From Deltaproteobacteria bacterium (GTDB taxonomy: Bacteria > Myxococcota_A > UBA9160 > SMWR01): DNA of 53,308 nucleotides. The notes below the pieces were generated by a model that was given only the letters and a program-made list of their open reading frames with translations, did no database searches and had not been told where the DNA came from. The translations under genes and the position numbers were made by a program. Positions within the stretch are counted from its first letter, which is position 1. Every line of letters begins with the position of its first letter. The stretch lies in the NCBI GenBank assembly GCA_019313245.1, contig JAFDBP010000040.1, positions 1 through 53,308 of the forward strand. Direction: 5' to 3'. Below are positions 24,802 through 34,262 of this stretch, one piece after another.

Positions 24802-26274
24802 ATGAAGCGTCACGGCACTCGAAACGCGGTTGCGGAGAGTGGCGCCGGAATCGCCGACTGGGCGCGTCACCCACTCTCGCTGTTCCTGCTCTTCCTCGGC
24901 AGTCTGCTCCTCTACGCGAAGACGACGACGTTTGGATTCCTGCCGATGTGGGACGACGGTTTCTACGTCGTCCACAACCCGCAGATCCAGCAGTTCAGCC
25001 CGGCGAATCTGGCCGAGATTCTCGGCAGCACATTCAAGGGTTCGTATCACCCGCTGCCGTTGCTGAGTTACGCGCTCGAGCACGCACTCTGGGGACTCGC
25101 GCCGGGCGGCTACCACGCGACCAACGCATTGCTCCACGCTTTCAATAGCTGCCTGGTCTCGTTACTGCTCGTTCGGCTCACCGGCCGGCCCGGCCTGTCT
25201 CTGTTCGCGGCGATCTTATTCGCCGTTCATCCGGTCAACGTCGAGAACGTCGCCTGGGTGTCCGAGCGCAAGACCTTGCTCGCCGGGGCCTTCGGGCTGG
25301 CTTCGCTGCTGGTGTACCTGCGCCACCTCGAAACGGGTCGACGCCGAGACTACGCCGGTGCATTGGCGCTCTACCTGCTTGCGTTGTCTTCCAAGGCGAC
25401 CTTCGTCGTGCTTCCGCTGGTGCTGCTGCTCCACGCGCTGCTGCTCGACGGGGTCCGGCGTCGCTGGCGACGCTCTCTCCCGTTCTTTGCGGCGACGGCT
25501 GTGGTGCTCGCGGTAACCATCCGGGCCTTCGCGGCCGAGAGTTTGTTCGAGGCGGGTTCGCTGCGGCCTTCCACGCTCCTTGGAAGCGTGTATCCCACGA
25601 TGTTGCCGGTCTTCTGGAAATACCTCGGGCTGCTGGCGTTTCCAGCGGAGTTGAGCGGATTCTACGAAACATCACTCCACCACTCGTTCGCGAGCCTTCC
25701 CGTTCTGGCCTCGCTCCTGGGTTGGATCGCGGTATTCGCGCTCGTGCTGTTGCGCGGCAGCTCGCAGGTACGCTTCTGGTTTCTCTGGTACTGGGTCTGG
25801 TTGCTTCCGGCGTCTAATTTGATTCCCGGACTTGTCTATTACGCTGACCGCTACCTGTATTTCCCCGGTATTGGCGCCTACGTGCTGCTGGGTATGGCGG
25901 GGCGCTGGTTGGCGGGATCGGACTTCGCTGCCCGTTGGAGCCTCGCTCGGCGCCGGCGCGTTCTCGTCGCTGTGGGCGCAGCACTGGCAGCGGCCTACGC
26001 GGGCGTGGCCTTCCTGCGCATGGAGGTATGGCGCGACGAATTGGCCTTCTGGGAAGATGCAGCCCGCAAGTCACCCGGCATGTACAAGCCGCGTCTGAAT
26101 TTGGGTGTGGTTTACGAAAGCGAGGGGCGCCTGGCCGAGGCGGAGCGCGAATACCTGGCCGCGGAGCAAATCTTCCCGAATCCGAATGTCCGCGAGAATC
26201 TGCAGATCCTGCGGGCGCGGATGGCAGTGCGCGAATCGAGACCGCAAGTTCCGAAGCGTGAGGCGCAAGACTGA
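24802..26274 (+). CDS. TMTC-type polytopic membrane protein (putative GT-C glycosyltransferase)
   Basis: 490 residues, ATG start. About ten membrane segments, with only one or two TPR-like repeats at the C-terminus (LNLGVVYESEGRLAEAEREYLAAEQ). Signature stretches: FLPMWDDGFYVVHNP in the first loop, PLLSYALEHALWG..PGGYHATNALL, AVHPVNVENVAWVSERKT and YYADRYLYFPGIGAY. It has shed most of the TPR domain kept by its relatives at 19554 and 32487. Same strand as the TPR-anchor gene 67 bases upstream, so possibly co-transcribed with the cytochrome unit. Convergent with the sulfatase-like gene. Confidence 0.82.
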   Translation: MKRHGTRNAVAESGAGIADWARHPLSLFLLFLGSLLLYAKTTTFGFLPMWDDGFYVVHNPQIQQFSPANLAEILGSTFKGSYHPLPLLSYALEHALWGLAPGGYHATNALLHAFNSCLVSLLLVRLTGRPGLSLFAAILFAVHPVNVENVAWVSERKTLLAGAFGLASLLVYLRHLETGRRRDYAGALALYLLALSSKATFVVLPLVLLLHALLLDGVRRRWRRSLPFFAATAVVLAVTIRAFAAESLFEAGSLRPSTLLGSVYPTMLPVFWKYLGLLAFPAELSGFYETSLHHSFASLPVLASLLGWIAVFALVLLRGSSQVRFWFLWYWVWLLPASNLIPGLVYYADRYLYFPGIGAYVLLGMAGRWLAGSDFAARWSLARRRRVLVAVGAALAAAYAGVAFLRMEVWRDELAFWEDAARKSPGMYKPRLNLGVVYESEGRLAEAEREYLAAEQIFPNPNVRENLQILRARMAVRESRPQVPKREAQD

Positions 26275-26304
26275 ACGCGGAAACCAGCGGAATTGTCCTG
26301 CGAC

Positions 26305-26322
26305 GAGTTCGTTGCCGAACTC
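26305..26322. terminator. Hairpin between convergent genes, possible weak bidirectional terminator
   Basis: GAGTTCG (26305-26311) / CGAACTC (26316-26322) forms a perfect 7-bp stem with a TTGC loop in the 48-base gap between two converging genes. Neither side has a clear U-run, so the terminator call is weak. Confidence 0.35.
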
Positions 26323-28569
26323 CTATTGGGCTTCGCGATTCAGCAGTGCGGCGAGGTGGCGGTTTGCCATCTCGAAGGTGGGGTCGAGTGCGAGTGCGCT
26401 GCGAAGGGCTTCGACGGCCTGCGGAAATTGCCCTAGCCGCTCCAACGACAATCCCAGGTTGAAATGAATTCGCGCGTCATCGGAGACGAGGCTCGCGGCG
26501 ATGCGATAACAGCGCGCCGCGAGATCGTATCGCTGCTCCTGCCAACAGAGTGCGGCGACTTCGCCCGCCAGTTGAGCGTTTCGGAGCCGAAAGCCGGTGT
26601 CCGAGGCCACCTGTGAACGCACTCGATCGAATTCGGGAGAGCCGCCATCCAATTGCGCCTCGGCTGAGGCGAGCGCCGCCCCGGTCTCCTCCAGTTTGCC
26701 GATCCGAGCTAGTGCTTTCGCGCGCAGCAGGAGCAGTTCCAGCCCCAGGTGTCCTTTCTGCTGCGCGGCATCGAGAGCGGTGAGGCTTTCGACGGGTTGG
26801 TCGGTCTCGATGAGGAGCGCCGCATATCGAAGCCATGCGTTGGAATGCCACGGGTCGAGTTGGACGGCGGCGGCAAACGCCTCCAGCGCATCCTTCGGCC
26901 GAGCCTCTCTCTCCAACGCGAGGCCGTAGCGCATCCACACCTGAACATCCCACGGCGTCAGGCGAACCAGCTTCTCACAGAGCGCGGCCACTTCGGCATA
27001 GCGATGTTGGCGCGCGAGCACCGCGCCGAGGTAATCCAGCAGCCTCGGGTTGGCAGGGTCCTCGCGAAGCAGCTGACGGAGTTCACCCTCGGCTTCGACC
27101 GTCCGGTCTGCAGCGAGCAATCCGTCGACGCGCGTCATGGTCGCTTCGAGCGCGGCGAGCACGGCGCGGGGATCCGCGGCTTCGCTCGAGCCGCTGGATT
27201 GCGCCCTCGCATCGTTCCAGATGTAACCGAGCGCAGCCATGCGATCCCTGGTTTCCGCGTCGAGTTCGAGTCTCTGAGGTGTGCGCGACTCGTCGCCTGC
27301 CGGATACAGCGAGTTCATCTGATCGAGCATCGCGCGCACTCTGGCGGGCTCGCTGGAGGCGAGATCGCGCTGCTCATCGGGGTCAGCGCGCAGGTCGTAG
27401 AGTTCCGCGGAGGCGCCCAGAACGAGTTTCCAATCAGCGTCGCGCAAGCCGCGGAGTTCCGACCAGCCGTAGCTCTCTCGGGGATACAGGCTCTCGACGT
27501 ACGCGGGAGCGGTGCTCGGGCTTCGACTCTCCCCGCGAAGTAGCGGGGAGAGGTTCGCTCCCTCGACGCCTGCCGGAATGTCGACACCCGCAGCCGCCAG
27601 GATCGTCGGCAGCAGATCGATCAGTTCAACCTGTTGGGTGAGCTGTTGGCCGCGTGCGCCGCCCGGTGCTGCGATGACCAGGGGGACGCGAATCGTCGCG
27701 TCGTAGATGAATACGCCGTGGGTGGCTTCGCTGTGCTGACCGAGGCTCTCGCCGTGATCCGATGTGAGCACGATCATCGCTCCCTCGAGGCGACCGAGTT
27801 CCCGGTATCCGTCGAGAAGTGCGCCGATCTGGCGGTCGGTGTAAGCGATTTCGCCATCGTAGGGCGTGTCCGCGAATTGGCTTCTCTCGGGCTCGGGTGG
27901 CTCGTACGGAGCGTGGGGGTCGAAAAGGTGAACCCAGACGAAACAGGGGCCCGTCTCCTGTCTGGCGAGCCAGCGCAGCGCGAGTGGAACCACCTCTTCG
28001 GCTCGCCGATGCCGATACACCCTCAGGCCCGGGTGTTCGCTCGCATCGAAGCGATCGTCGTAATGTTGGAAGCCCTGCCGAAGTCCGTAGCGTGAGCTCA
28101 AGACCTCCGCGCCGATGAAGGCTCCGGTGCAATAACTCGCTTCCCCGAGCAACTCGGCGAGCGTTCGCGCCTCTTCGGTGAGCCGGTACGTGCCGTTGTT
28201 GCGGACGCCGTGAGTCGGCGTTCTCTGACCGGTCATGATCGATGCATGGGATGGGAGGGTCAGGGGAGTCGGTGCGATCGCCTGCAGAAATGCAGTGCCC
28301 CGCTCGGCGAGGCGGTCGACATTCGGCGTGAGGCCGGTCCCGATGAATCGATCCGCGCGCGCCGTGTCGATCGTCACGAGAAGCACATCGGGCGGGCGCA
28401 GCAGCGACGCGTCGGTGGTTCCCGACTCGGATTCGCGATCGCATGCCAGTTGTAACACCGCGACGGCTGCAAAAAAGAGGAGGAGCGTTGGGAGCACGCT
28501 TTCGAATCTGCGCTTCGTCCGAAATCGTCCGCGAGCAGCCGCTCCGCCGGTCGTCGAGGCTCGCCACAT
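26323..28569 (-). CDS. Sulfatase-fold lipoprotein fused to TPR repeats
   Basis: 748 residues from the ATG at 28569 (GGAGA five bases upstream). Lipobox LQLAC, Cys43. Residues about 60-450 are an alkaline-phosphatase/sulfatase fold: metal motif LLVTIDTARAD (Asp68), TLPSHASIMTG (104-114), FDPHAPYEPP, TSDHGESLGQH, and a C-terminal ELYDLRADPDEQRDL. At the position of the formylglycine Cys there is Thr104, and His108 replaces the usual Arg, so this is not a canonical sulfatase. Thr nucleophiles are typical of phospho-transferases and phosphatases in the same superfamily. Residues about 490-748 are TPR repeats. Last of three minus-strand genes with the two GT-C-like proteins at 28630 and 30401, suggesting a role in surface glycan or lipid modification. 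Confidence 0.83.
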   Translation of the reverse strand: MWRASTTGGAAARGRFRTKRRFESVLPTLLLFFAAVAVLQLACDRESESGTTDASLLRPPDVLLVTIDTARADRFIGTGLTPNVDRLAERGTAFLQAIAPTPLTLPSHASIMTGQRTPTHGVRNNGTYRLTEEARTLAELLGEASYCTGAFIGAEVLSSRYGLRQGFQHYDDRFDASEHPGLRVYRHRRAEEVVPLALRWLARQETGPCFVWVHLFDPHAPYEPPEPERSQFADTPYDGEIAYTDRQIGALLDGYRELGRLEGAMIVLTSDHGESLGQHSEATHGVFIYDATIRVPLVIAAPGGARGQQLTQQVELIDLLPTILAAAGVDIPAGVEGANLSPLLRGESRSPSTAPAYVESLYPRESYGWSELRGLRDADWKLVLGASAELYDLRADPDEQRDLASSEPARVRAMLDQMNSLYPAGDESRTPQRLELDAETRDRMAALGYIWNDARAQSSGSSEAADPRAVLAALEATMTRVDGLLAADRTVEAEGELRQLLREDPANPRLLDYLGAVLARQHRYAEVAALCEKLVRLTPWDVQVWMRYGLALEREARPKDALEAFAAAVQLDPWHSNAWLRYAALLIETDQPVESLTALDAAQQKGHLGLELLLLRAKALARIGKLEETGAALASAEAQLDGGSPEFDRVRSQVASDTGFRLRNAQLAGEVAALCWQEQRYDLAARCYRIAASLVSDDARIHFNLGLSLERLGQFPQAVEALRSALALDPTFEMANRHLAALLNREAQ

Positions 28570-28629
28570 ATCAGTCTCCAAGCAATTCGCGCGCAGCTCG
28601 GCTCGATGCGTCGGTCGGCATGGGATCAC

Positions 28630-30372
28630 TCAGCGCTCCGTGGTGTCGATTCGCCGGTAGATCTTGAGCGGCGGCTTTTCCGCTGGAATCCGGAACTTGT
28701 GGAACAACGGATCGGGATTGTTGCTCCAGATGAGATCGCTGGCAGCCGTTTCTTCTTCGCGATACGGGACGCCGGCGAGCGAGCGCAGGAACGCCTCATC
28801 CTGGTTGAGAGGATAGGGGGGGCGCGGAATCACGAAATCGGGCACCCCCCCTCCGTAATTCCAGCGAGAGATGATGTGGAGTTCGGGGTGGTAGAACATG
28901 AGCGACAGATCCTCGTAGGAGGTCTTGACCACCTGCCCGGGCGCCGACCAGCGTTCGAGGTACGCAGAAATTCCCTCCTCGGGGTCGGCGATGTGGTGGC
29001 TGATTTCGTAGAGAAAGAGCGCCTGCTCGGATCGGATGGGCGTCCAACGCCAGAGTTCGGACGGGAAGACCGTGTACTCCTCGCGCGAACTTTCATCGCT
29101 CGGGACGAGCATTTCCACGAGTCTGAGCGGCAAAGCGGAGAGGGCATTCGAACCCAGCAGCAGGAAGACGAGGATCCACGTCGCTCTGCCCATTTCCTCG
29201 AAAAGGAGTTTGAGCAGAGTCGCTCCCCAAAGCATCAGCAGCGGTGACACCGGCAGCAGGTAGCGAAGGAAGGGGTAGGGGGAAGCTACGGACATTCCTA
29301 CGAGATAGAGCGGCACCAGGATCGCGAGGATCTGGAAGAGTGCCCGTGCCGGTTCGCTCGCCTCGGCGTTGTCACTGGATTCACGCGAATGAGCCGAGCG
29401 CAACGACACGGCTGCGAGAATTGCCAGCAGCCCGATCAGGGCGAGCATCGGCATTCGCATCGTCTCGACTGCCGACCCGAGCAGGAAGGCGGCATACGCC
29501 GCGAGTGCGTACGGGCGTACCGCCTTGCGGAAGAATCCGGCGACGACCGGAATCGCAAATGGCAGAACAGCTGCATTGATCCACAGCAGATCGATCCAGA
29601 TGGACCCGCCGACGTCGAGCAGCGACGAGGGCCCTTCCGTTGGGCGGTTCAGAAGATCTGAGTAGGCGGTGAATGGCAGCGCGCCGCCGAGAAGCAGCGC
29701 GGTTGCAAGTGCGATCGGACGCAGGAAGCAGCTACGTCGGTGTTTCCACAGCGCGTGGATCCAGATCGCGGCGAGGTTCAGCGCTGCGACCGCGAAGAAC
29801 GAGTGGAAAGTGAGAAGCAACGCGGCCGATAGGTGGGCCCATCCCGATTTTTGATGGCGGAGAATTGCCAGATAGCCCCAGATGCTCCAGAGCGTGCCCA
29901 GGCTGACGAGGCTGTAGTAGCGACATTGGCGCAGGTGAAGCAGCAGGGGCACCGAAGTGATCAAGATCGCGAGCGCCAGGATCTCGAATTTCGGGTCGCC
30001 CGGCGCGATTCGTCTGGAAAGGCGCCAATAGATCGAGAAACAGGCGAAGCCGACCAGCGCGAACGGGATTCGAGCGGCCCACTCGCTTTCTCCGAAGAGC
30101 GCGAAGGAGCCCGCTGTGAGGTAGAACGGCAACCAGGTGTTCCAGACGAAGACCCGATCGCGGTTGAAGTCGGAGGCGTCGGCGCGATCCGTCGGCAGAT
30201 TTTCGTTCGCCGCAACCTTGGGAAGCCCGGATTCGAGCACGCCCCTTCCGAGCAGGGCCGTTTGCGCCTCGTCGTACCAGAGCGTGCGGTCACCGAGATT
30301 GGCGAGCAGAAGCGCCGCTCCGAGGAGAAGCAGGGCATGGGCGGCGCTTGCGCGTTGCGGGAATCGCTTCAT
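28630..30372 (-). CDS. GT-C family (ArnT/PMT-like) membrane glycosyltransferase, putative
   Basis: 580 residues from ATG 30372 (a TTG two codons upstream is less likely). About eleven membrane segments. The first periplasmic loop carries LWYDEAQT, the acidic DE motif of GT39/GT83-type polyprenyl-phosphate-sugar transferases, and the second carries WNTWLPFYLTAGSFALFGESEWAAR in family-like order. A soluble C-terminal tail of about 150 residues (LWRWTPIRSEQAL..YEIS) is likely periplasmic. These enzymes move a sugar from a lipid carrier to protein or lipid; the acceptor is unknown. Lies 28 bases after the 30401 gene and 60 bases before the sulfatase-TPR gene, presumably one operon. Confidence 0.75.
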   Translation of the reverse strand: MKRFPQRASAAHALLLLGAALLLANLGDRTLWYDEAQTALLGRGVLESGLPKVAANENLPTDRADASDFNRDRVFVWNTWLPFYLTAGSFALFGESEWAARIPFALVGFACFSIYWRLSRRIAPGDPKFEILALAILITSVPLLLHLRQCRYYSLVSLGTLWSIWGYLAILRHQKSGWAHLSAALLLTFHSFFAVAALNLAAIWIHALWKHRRSCFLRPIALATALLLGGALPFTAYSDLLNRPTEGPSSLLDVGGSIWIDLLWINAAVLPFAIPVVAGFFRKAVRPYALAAYAAFLLGSAVETMRMPMLALIGLLAILAAVSLRSAHSRESSDNAEASEPARALFQILAILVPLYLVGMSVASPYPFLRYLLPVSPLLMLWGATLLKLLFEEMGRATWILVFLLLGSNALSALPLRLVEMLVPSDESSREEYTVFPSELWRWTPIRSEQALFLYEISHHIADPEEGISAYLERWSAPGQVVKTSYEDLSLMFYHPELHIISRWNYGGGVPDFVIPRPPYPLNQDEAFLRSLAGVPYREEETAASDLIWSNNPDPLFHKFRIPAEKPPLKIYRRIDTTER

Positions 30373-30400
30373 CGGCAACCGTGGTTACGCGGTGTGCGCA

Positions 30401-32332
30401 TCAATGAGTGGGTACCTCGGGATCGGCGGCAGCGAGCGCGGCGCGAAGGCGGTCGAGGTTGTTGCGGTATTTGGAGTTGTCCGCGTCCAGCCGGAGTGCC
30501 TCTTGCACGAGTGAAAGCGCCTCGTCGAGGTCGCCGCGCACGTAGGCGAGAAATGCCAGCTCGTTGAGCGCCGATGCATTCTGGGAATCCAGTGCCAGTA
30601 GGCTTCGGTAGGTTGCTTCCGCGCCCGCGTAGTCTTTCAGGCCGAGCTGCAGGGGACCCAGCTGTTCGAGCAGCCTCTGCGGGCGCCAGCCGAACGCGAG
30701 TGCGCGCTCGAGCGCCGCGACCTGTAGCGCGGGTTCGCCAATGCGGTCGTAGAAGGCGGCCAGGATCACGGCGTCTTCGAATCGGGGGGGAAGCGCATCC
30801 AGGGCTGCGCGCGGATCCCGCGCGCGGATTGTCGCGGGTGTCGTCCCCGGCATCCAAAAGGAGGCCGCCTGATCGAGGTAGACCAGGCGCCAGTTTGCAT
30901 CTCGCGCGAGATCGGGCAGTAACGCTTCCGCCTCCGGTGAGGTGTGCGCCAGCAGGATTCCGCGGAGATCGTGGGCGCGCACGGCATCTCTCCACTCTCC
31001 GGGAGTTCGCGTGGAGGCCAGGACGAATTCGATCCTCTCTGGGCCATAGACCTCCCATCTCCCATCGGTGAGCGGAAGGTTCTGCGGGTAGCGGTGGTAG
31101 ATCACGAAGCCGCCAAGCGTGTTCGAGTTCAGCACGTTGCCATCAAAATCGATCCGCTCGAGAAAATTCGGCAGACCGTGAGGAAAGAATGACTGCGTTA
31201 CGCCGAAACCCGCTCGTGTCGGAAGTTCGAGGTCGAGGTAGAAGCGACCGGAAAGCGGCATCCAACTCCACGCCAACATGGCCAGGGCGAGGGCGACGCA
31301 AGGGGCGGTTCGTCTGCCGAGCCGGTCGAGCATCGGCCCGATCGCTTCCGCCAAGAAAGGGACCGCGACTGCCGCGAAGAGGACGATGTTGCGGCGGCCC
31401 ATCAGCGCCGCGACGAACATGGCCGCCACGATGATGCTGCGCGCGAGCGGGAGCGGGCGGCGGCGCGCGAGCGCATGGATCGCAGAGCCCGCGAGCAGTG
31501 CGACCAGAGCGGCGAAGAACCAGAATGCCGGCGACGAGCGCGCGTTGGCACCGAAGGTTGGGCTCATCTCTCCGAGGCCGCTCACGATTCCCGGTGCGCT
31601 GGCCTCGGTCAGGATGAGGGCCGCGTACGCCCAGGCGCCACCTCCGTAGGGCGTGACCAGCGTCGCCAGCAGGACTGCACCCAGTGTTGCGAGCGCGGGT
31701 TTCCAATCTCGTGCTTTCGATCGCACGCCGGCCCAGACGGCTTCGACTGCGTATGCGCCGACCATGCCCGGTCCGATTGCAAAGAGGCCGTGGCTGTTCA
31801 CCCAGATCAGCTGGAGTGCGAACAGTATGGCAATCCGAAATCGGAGCGGGCGTTCCCGATCGGCGAGAACCAGGTAGAAGGCCGCGACCATCAGCACCGT
31901 GATGGCCTCTGGGCGCGGCAGGAAGCGCTCGACGCAGGCCATCGCGGCGAGAAATGTCAGAGCTGCACTCGTCGGCGCCTCGGCCCAGCGCCGCGCCGCC
32001 CGGTAGGTGAGCGCAAACGTGCCGCCCCAGAGGCCGATCTGGACCCACTGCGCGCCCAGGAGTCCGAAGGCGCGGTGAAAGACGCCGAGGAGCAGCTGGA
32101 ACAGCCAATGAGAGTCGTGATACGGAAGCCCCAGACCCAGTACGGTGTAGCGATCGACGCGGGGGATGGATCTGTGATCGAGGATGTCCCGACCGATTGC
32201 GATGTGCCACCACGCGTCGAGCGAGTAGAGCTCCTGAACGAGGAACGAGGCGATGACCCACGCGAGCGCCGCCAGCAGTGCGGCGTGCGCCAGGCGGTTC
32301 GCGTCACTTGCAGAGTGGGACCTCGGCGACAA
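30401..32332 (-). CDS. Polytopic membrane protein with C-terminal TPRs, GT-C-like
   Basis: 643 residues from a TTG start at 32332, supported by GGAGG four to five bases upstream; no in-frame ATG or GTG lies near. About eleven membrane segments, with the first loop LYSLDAWWHIAIGRDILDHR and then PRVDRYT, an arrangement seen in uncharacterised GT-C-like proteins. Residues about 420-540 are soluble (ALTDGRWEVYG-like region), followed by TPR-like repeats (GLKDYAGAEATYRSLLALD, ALNELAFLAYVRGDLDEAL). First gene of a three-gene minus-strand run and divergent from the TMTC-type gene at 32487. Enzymatic role is inferred from fold only. Confidence 0.7.
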   Translation of the reverse strand: MSPRSHSASDANRLAHAALLAALAWVIASFLVQELYSLDAWWHIAIGRDILDHRSIPRVDRYTVLGLGLPYHDSHWLFQLLLGVFHRAFGLLGAQWVQIGLWGGTFALTYRAARRWAEAPTSAALTFLAAMACVERFLPRPEAITVLMVAAFYLVLADRERPLRFRIAILFALQLIWVNSHGLFAIGPGMVGAYAVEAVWAGVRSKARDWKPALATLGAVLLATLVTPYGGGAWAYAALILTEASAPGIVSGLGEMSPTFGANARSSPAFWFFAALVALLAGSAIHALARRRPLPLARSIIVAAMFVAALMGRRNIVLFAAVAVPFLAEAIGPMLDRLGRRTAPCVALALAMLAWSWMPLSGRFYLDLELPTRAGFGVTQSFFPHGLPNFLERIDFDGNVLNSNTLGGFVIYHRYPQNLPLTDGRWEVYGPERIEFVLASTRTPGEWRDAVRAHDLRGILLAHTSPEAEALLPDLARDANWRLVYLDQAASFWMPGTTPATIRARDPRAALDALPPRFEDAVILAAFYDRIGEPALQVAALERALAFGWRPQRLLEQLGPLQLGLKDYAGAEATYRSLLALDSQNASALNELAFLAYVRGDLDEALSLVQEALRLDADNSKYRNNLDRLRAALAAADPEVPTH

Positions 32333-32486
32333 CCGGCCTCCAGGGTCGATACGTGCCCGCCATGGGGGGTCTCGGCGCGCGTTCGCGTGTAGTGCGGGGG
32401 AATTCTATCCGATCTGCTCTGCGATTCGAGTGCGATGCGCGCGCGATCGAAGCCGCGCTGCAATTTCGCGTTACACTCGCGAGCCG

Positions 32487-34208
32487 ATGGAGTCGAACCG
32501 CACCGGCGCCGAACGGGATGAAGTGATGGGCGACGCTTCCTTCTCCTTGCGGGCGCGCAGCGACGCGCGGCTCGTCATTGGGCTCTGCCTGCTGCTGGCC
32601 GCGGCAACCTTCGCGAGTTATGGACCGCTTCGCGACGCGGCATTCGTCAACTTCGACGATCAGGAGTACGTCTACGAAAACGCGCACGTCGTCTCTGGTT
32701 TGACCTGGGAGAACGTCCGCTGGGCATTTGCCACCACGCAAATGGGCAATTGGAACCCGCTCACCTGGCTGTCGCATATGCTCGATTGCGAACTGTTCGG
32801 GTTGAATGCCCGCGGTCATCATCTGACGAATCTGCTGCTGCACGTCGCGAACACCCTTCTACTGTTTCTCATCTTGCTGCGCGCGACCCGATCTCACTGG
32901 AGGAGCGGCTTCGTCGCGGCGCTCTTCGCGCTCCACCCCCTCCACGTGGAGTCGGTGGCGTGGGTGTCCGAGCGGAAGGACGTGCTCAGCACCTTCTTCT
33001 GGATGCTCACGGTCGGGAGCTACCTGCGGTTCGTGAGGGTCCCATCCGCTCGCAGCTATCTCCCCGTCGGCCTCTTCTTCGCACTCGGCCTGATGGCCAA
33101 GCCGATGCTGGTCACGCTGCCGTTCTCACTGCTTCTATTGGACTTCTGGCCGCTGCGTCGAATCGAAATCGAGCGGTCGAGCGCTGCGGCCGGCACCGCG
33201 TGGCGGCAGCTTCTGACTCTCGTTCGCGAGAAGCTTCCGCTGTTTGTGCTCTCGGGAATTGCGAGTGCCATTGCCTTGTGGGCCCAGCAAGGCAGCGGCG
33301 CGGTGCGCTCTCTCGATGCCTGGCCGCTCGGTATCCGCATCGCAAACGCCGCAGTCGTCTATGTCGAGTACATCGCGAAGATGTTCTGGCCCACGCAGCT
33401 CGCCATCTACTATCCCCATCCGGGTTTTCCGCCCGTCTGGAAGCTCGCGCTTTCCGTAGCTGCATTGGTGGCGATCTCGCTCTTCGCGCTCCGCGCGGCG
33501 AGTCGTCGGCCCGCTCTTACAGTGGGATGGCTGTGGTATCTCGGCACCCTGCTTCCCGTGATCGGACTCGTGCAGATCGGTTCGCAGGCGATGGCCGATC
33601 GATACACCTACGTGCCGCTGATCGGTCTGTTCATCGCGCTCGCGTGGGCAATTCCGGAATCTGCAGTGCGCGGGCGCCAGCGGCAGCTCGCGCTAGGGGC
33701 CGGCGCCGCGGCGGTTCTCGCGCTGTTTTCGCTGCTGACGTGGCAGCAGGTGGGATACTGGCGAGGCGGTATCCGGCTCTTCGAGCGCGCGCTGGAAGTC
33801 ACGCAGAACAACAGCCTGGCGCATTTCAGTCTCGGGTTGGCGCTGGGCCACGAGGGGCGATTCGCGGAGGCCCTGACGCACCACGAGGCGGCGCTGCGCA
33901 TCGACCCGAACCACGAGGAGGCCCTTTACGAGATCGGCATCCTCTTCGAGCGACTGGGTAGAACGGAAGATGCGATTCGGGCATACAGCGAAGCGATCCG
34001 AATGCATCCCCACCACGTGCGCGCGCGCAACAACCTCGCGGCAATCTTTGCGCGTGCGGGGCGGCTCGACGAGGCCATCTTTCAGCTGCGCGAAGCGCTC
34101 CGCGTCGATCCCGCTAATCAGCAGGTGCGGAGGAACCTCGAGAAGATCGAAGAATTTCGGACTCGCACAGGAGTGCGGCTCCCGCCCGCTCGAATGCCAT
34201 CCGGGTAG
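32487..34208 (+). CDS. TMTC-type polytopic membrane protein with TPRs (putative GT-C glycosyltransferase)
   Basis: 573 residues from ATG 32487; the ATG at 32526 is an equally possible start and neither has a strong site. About ten membrane segments. Motifs: FVNFDDQEYVYEN in the first loop, WLSHMLDCELFG..ARGHHLTNLLL, ALHPLHVESVAWVSERKD and AMADRYTYVPLIGLF, the fullest version of the TMTC/DUF1736 set here. Residues about 440-560 contain three TPRs (HFSLGLALGHEGRFAEALTHH, YEIGILFERLGRTEDAIRAY, NNLAAIFARAGRLDEAIFQL). Probable lipid-linked-sugar-dependent transferase acting on exported proteins. Divergent from 30401 with a 154-base gap; convergent with the next TMTC-type gene. Confidence 0.85.
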   Translation: MESNRTGAERDEVMGDASFSLRARSDARLVIGLCLLLAAATFASYGPLRDAAFVNFDDQEYVYENAHVVSGLTWENVRWAFATTQMGNWNPLTWLSHMLDCELFGLNARGHHLTNLLLHVANTLLLFLILLRATRSHWRSGFVAALFALHPLHVESVAWVSERKDVLSTFFWMLTVGSYLRFVRVPSARSYLPVGLFFALGLMAKPMLVTLPFSLLLLDFWPLRRIEIERSSAAAGTAWRQLLTLVREKLPLFVLSGIASAIALWAQQGSGAVRSLDAWPLGIRIANAAVVYVEYIAKMFWPTQLAIYYPHPGFPPVWKLALSVAALVAISLFALRAASRRPALTVGWLWYLGTLLPVIGLVQIGSQAMADRYTYVPLIGLFIALAWAIPESAVRGRQRQLALGAGAAAVLALFSLLTWQQVGYWRGGIRLFERALEVTQNNSLAHFSLGLALGHEGRFAEALTHHEAALRIDPNHEEALYEIGILFERLGRTEDAIRAYSEAIRMHPHHVRARNNLAAIFARAGRLDEAIFQLREALRVDPANQQVRRNLEKIEEFRTRTGVRLPPARMPSG

Positions 34209-34262
34209 AGCGAGAGTTTTCGCCCCAACACCGAACATCGAGCGGTGAGCGTGATCGCGCGG

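Noticed and set aside
26323..28569. Plain annotation as arylsulfatase
   Set aside because: The formylglycine Cys/Ser is Thr and the following Arg is His, so sulfatase activity is not supported.
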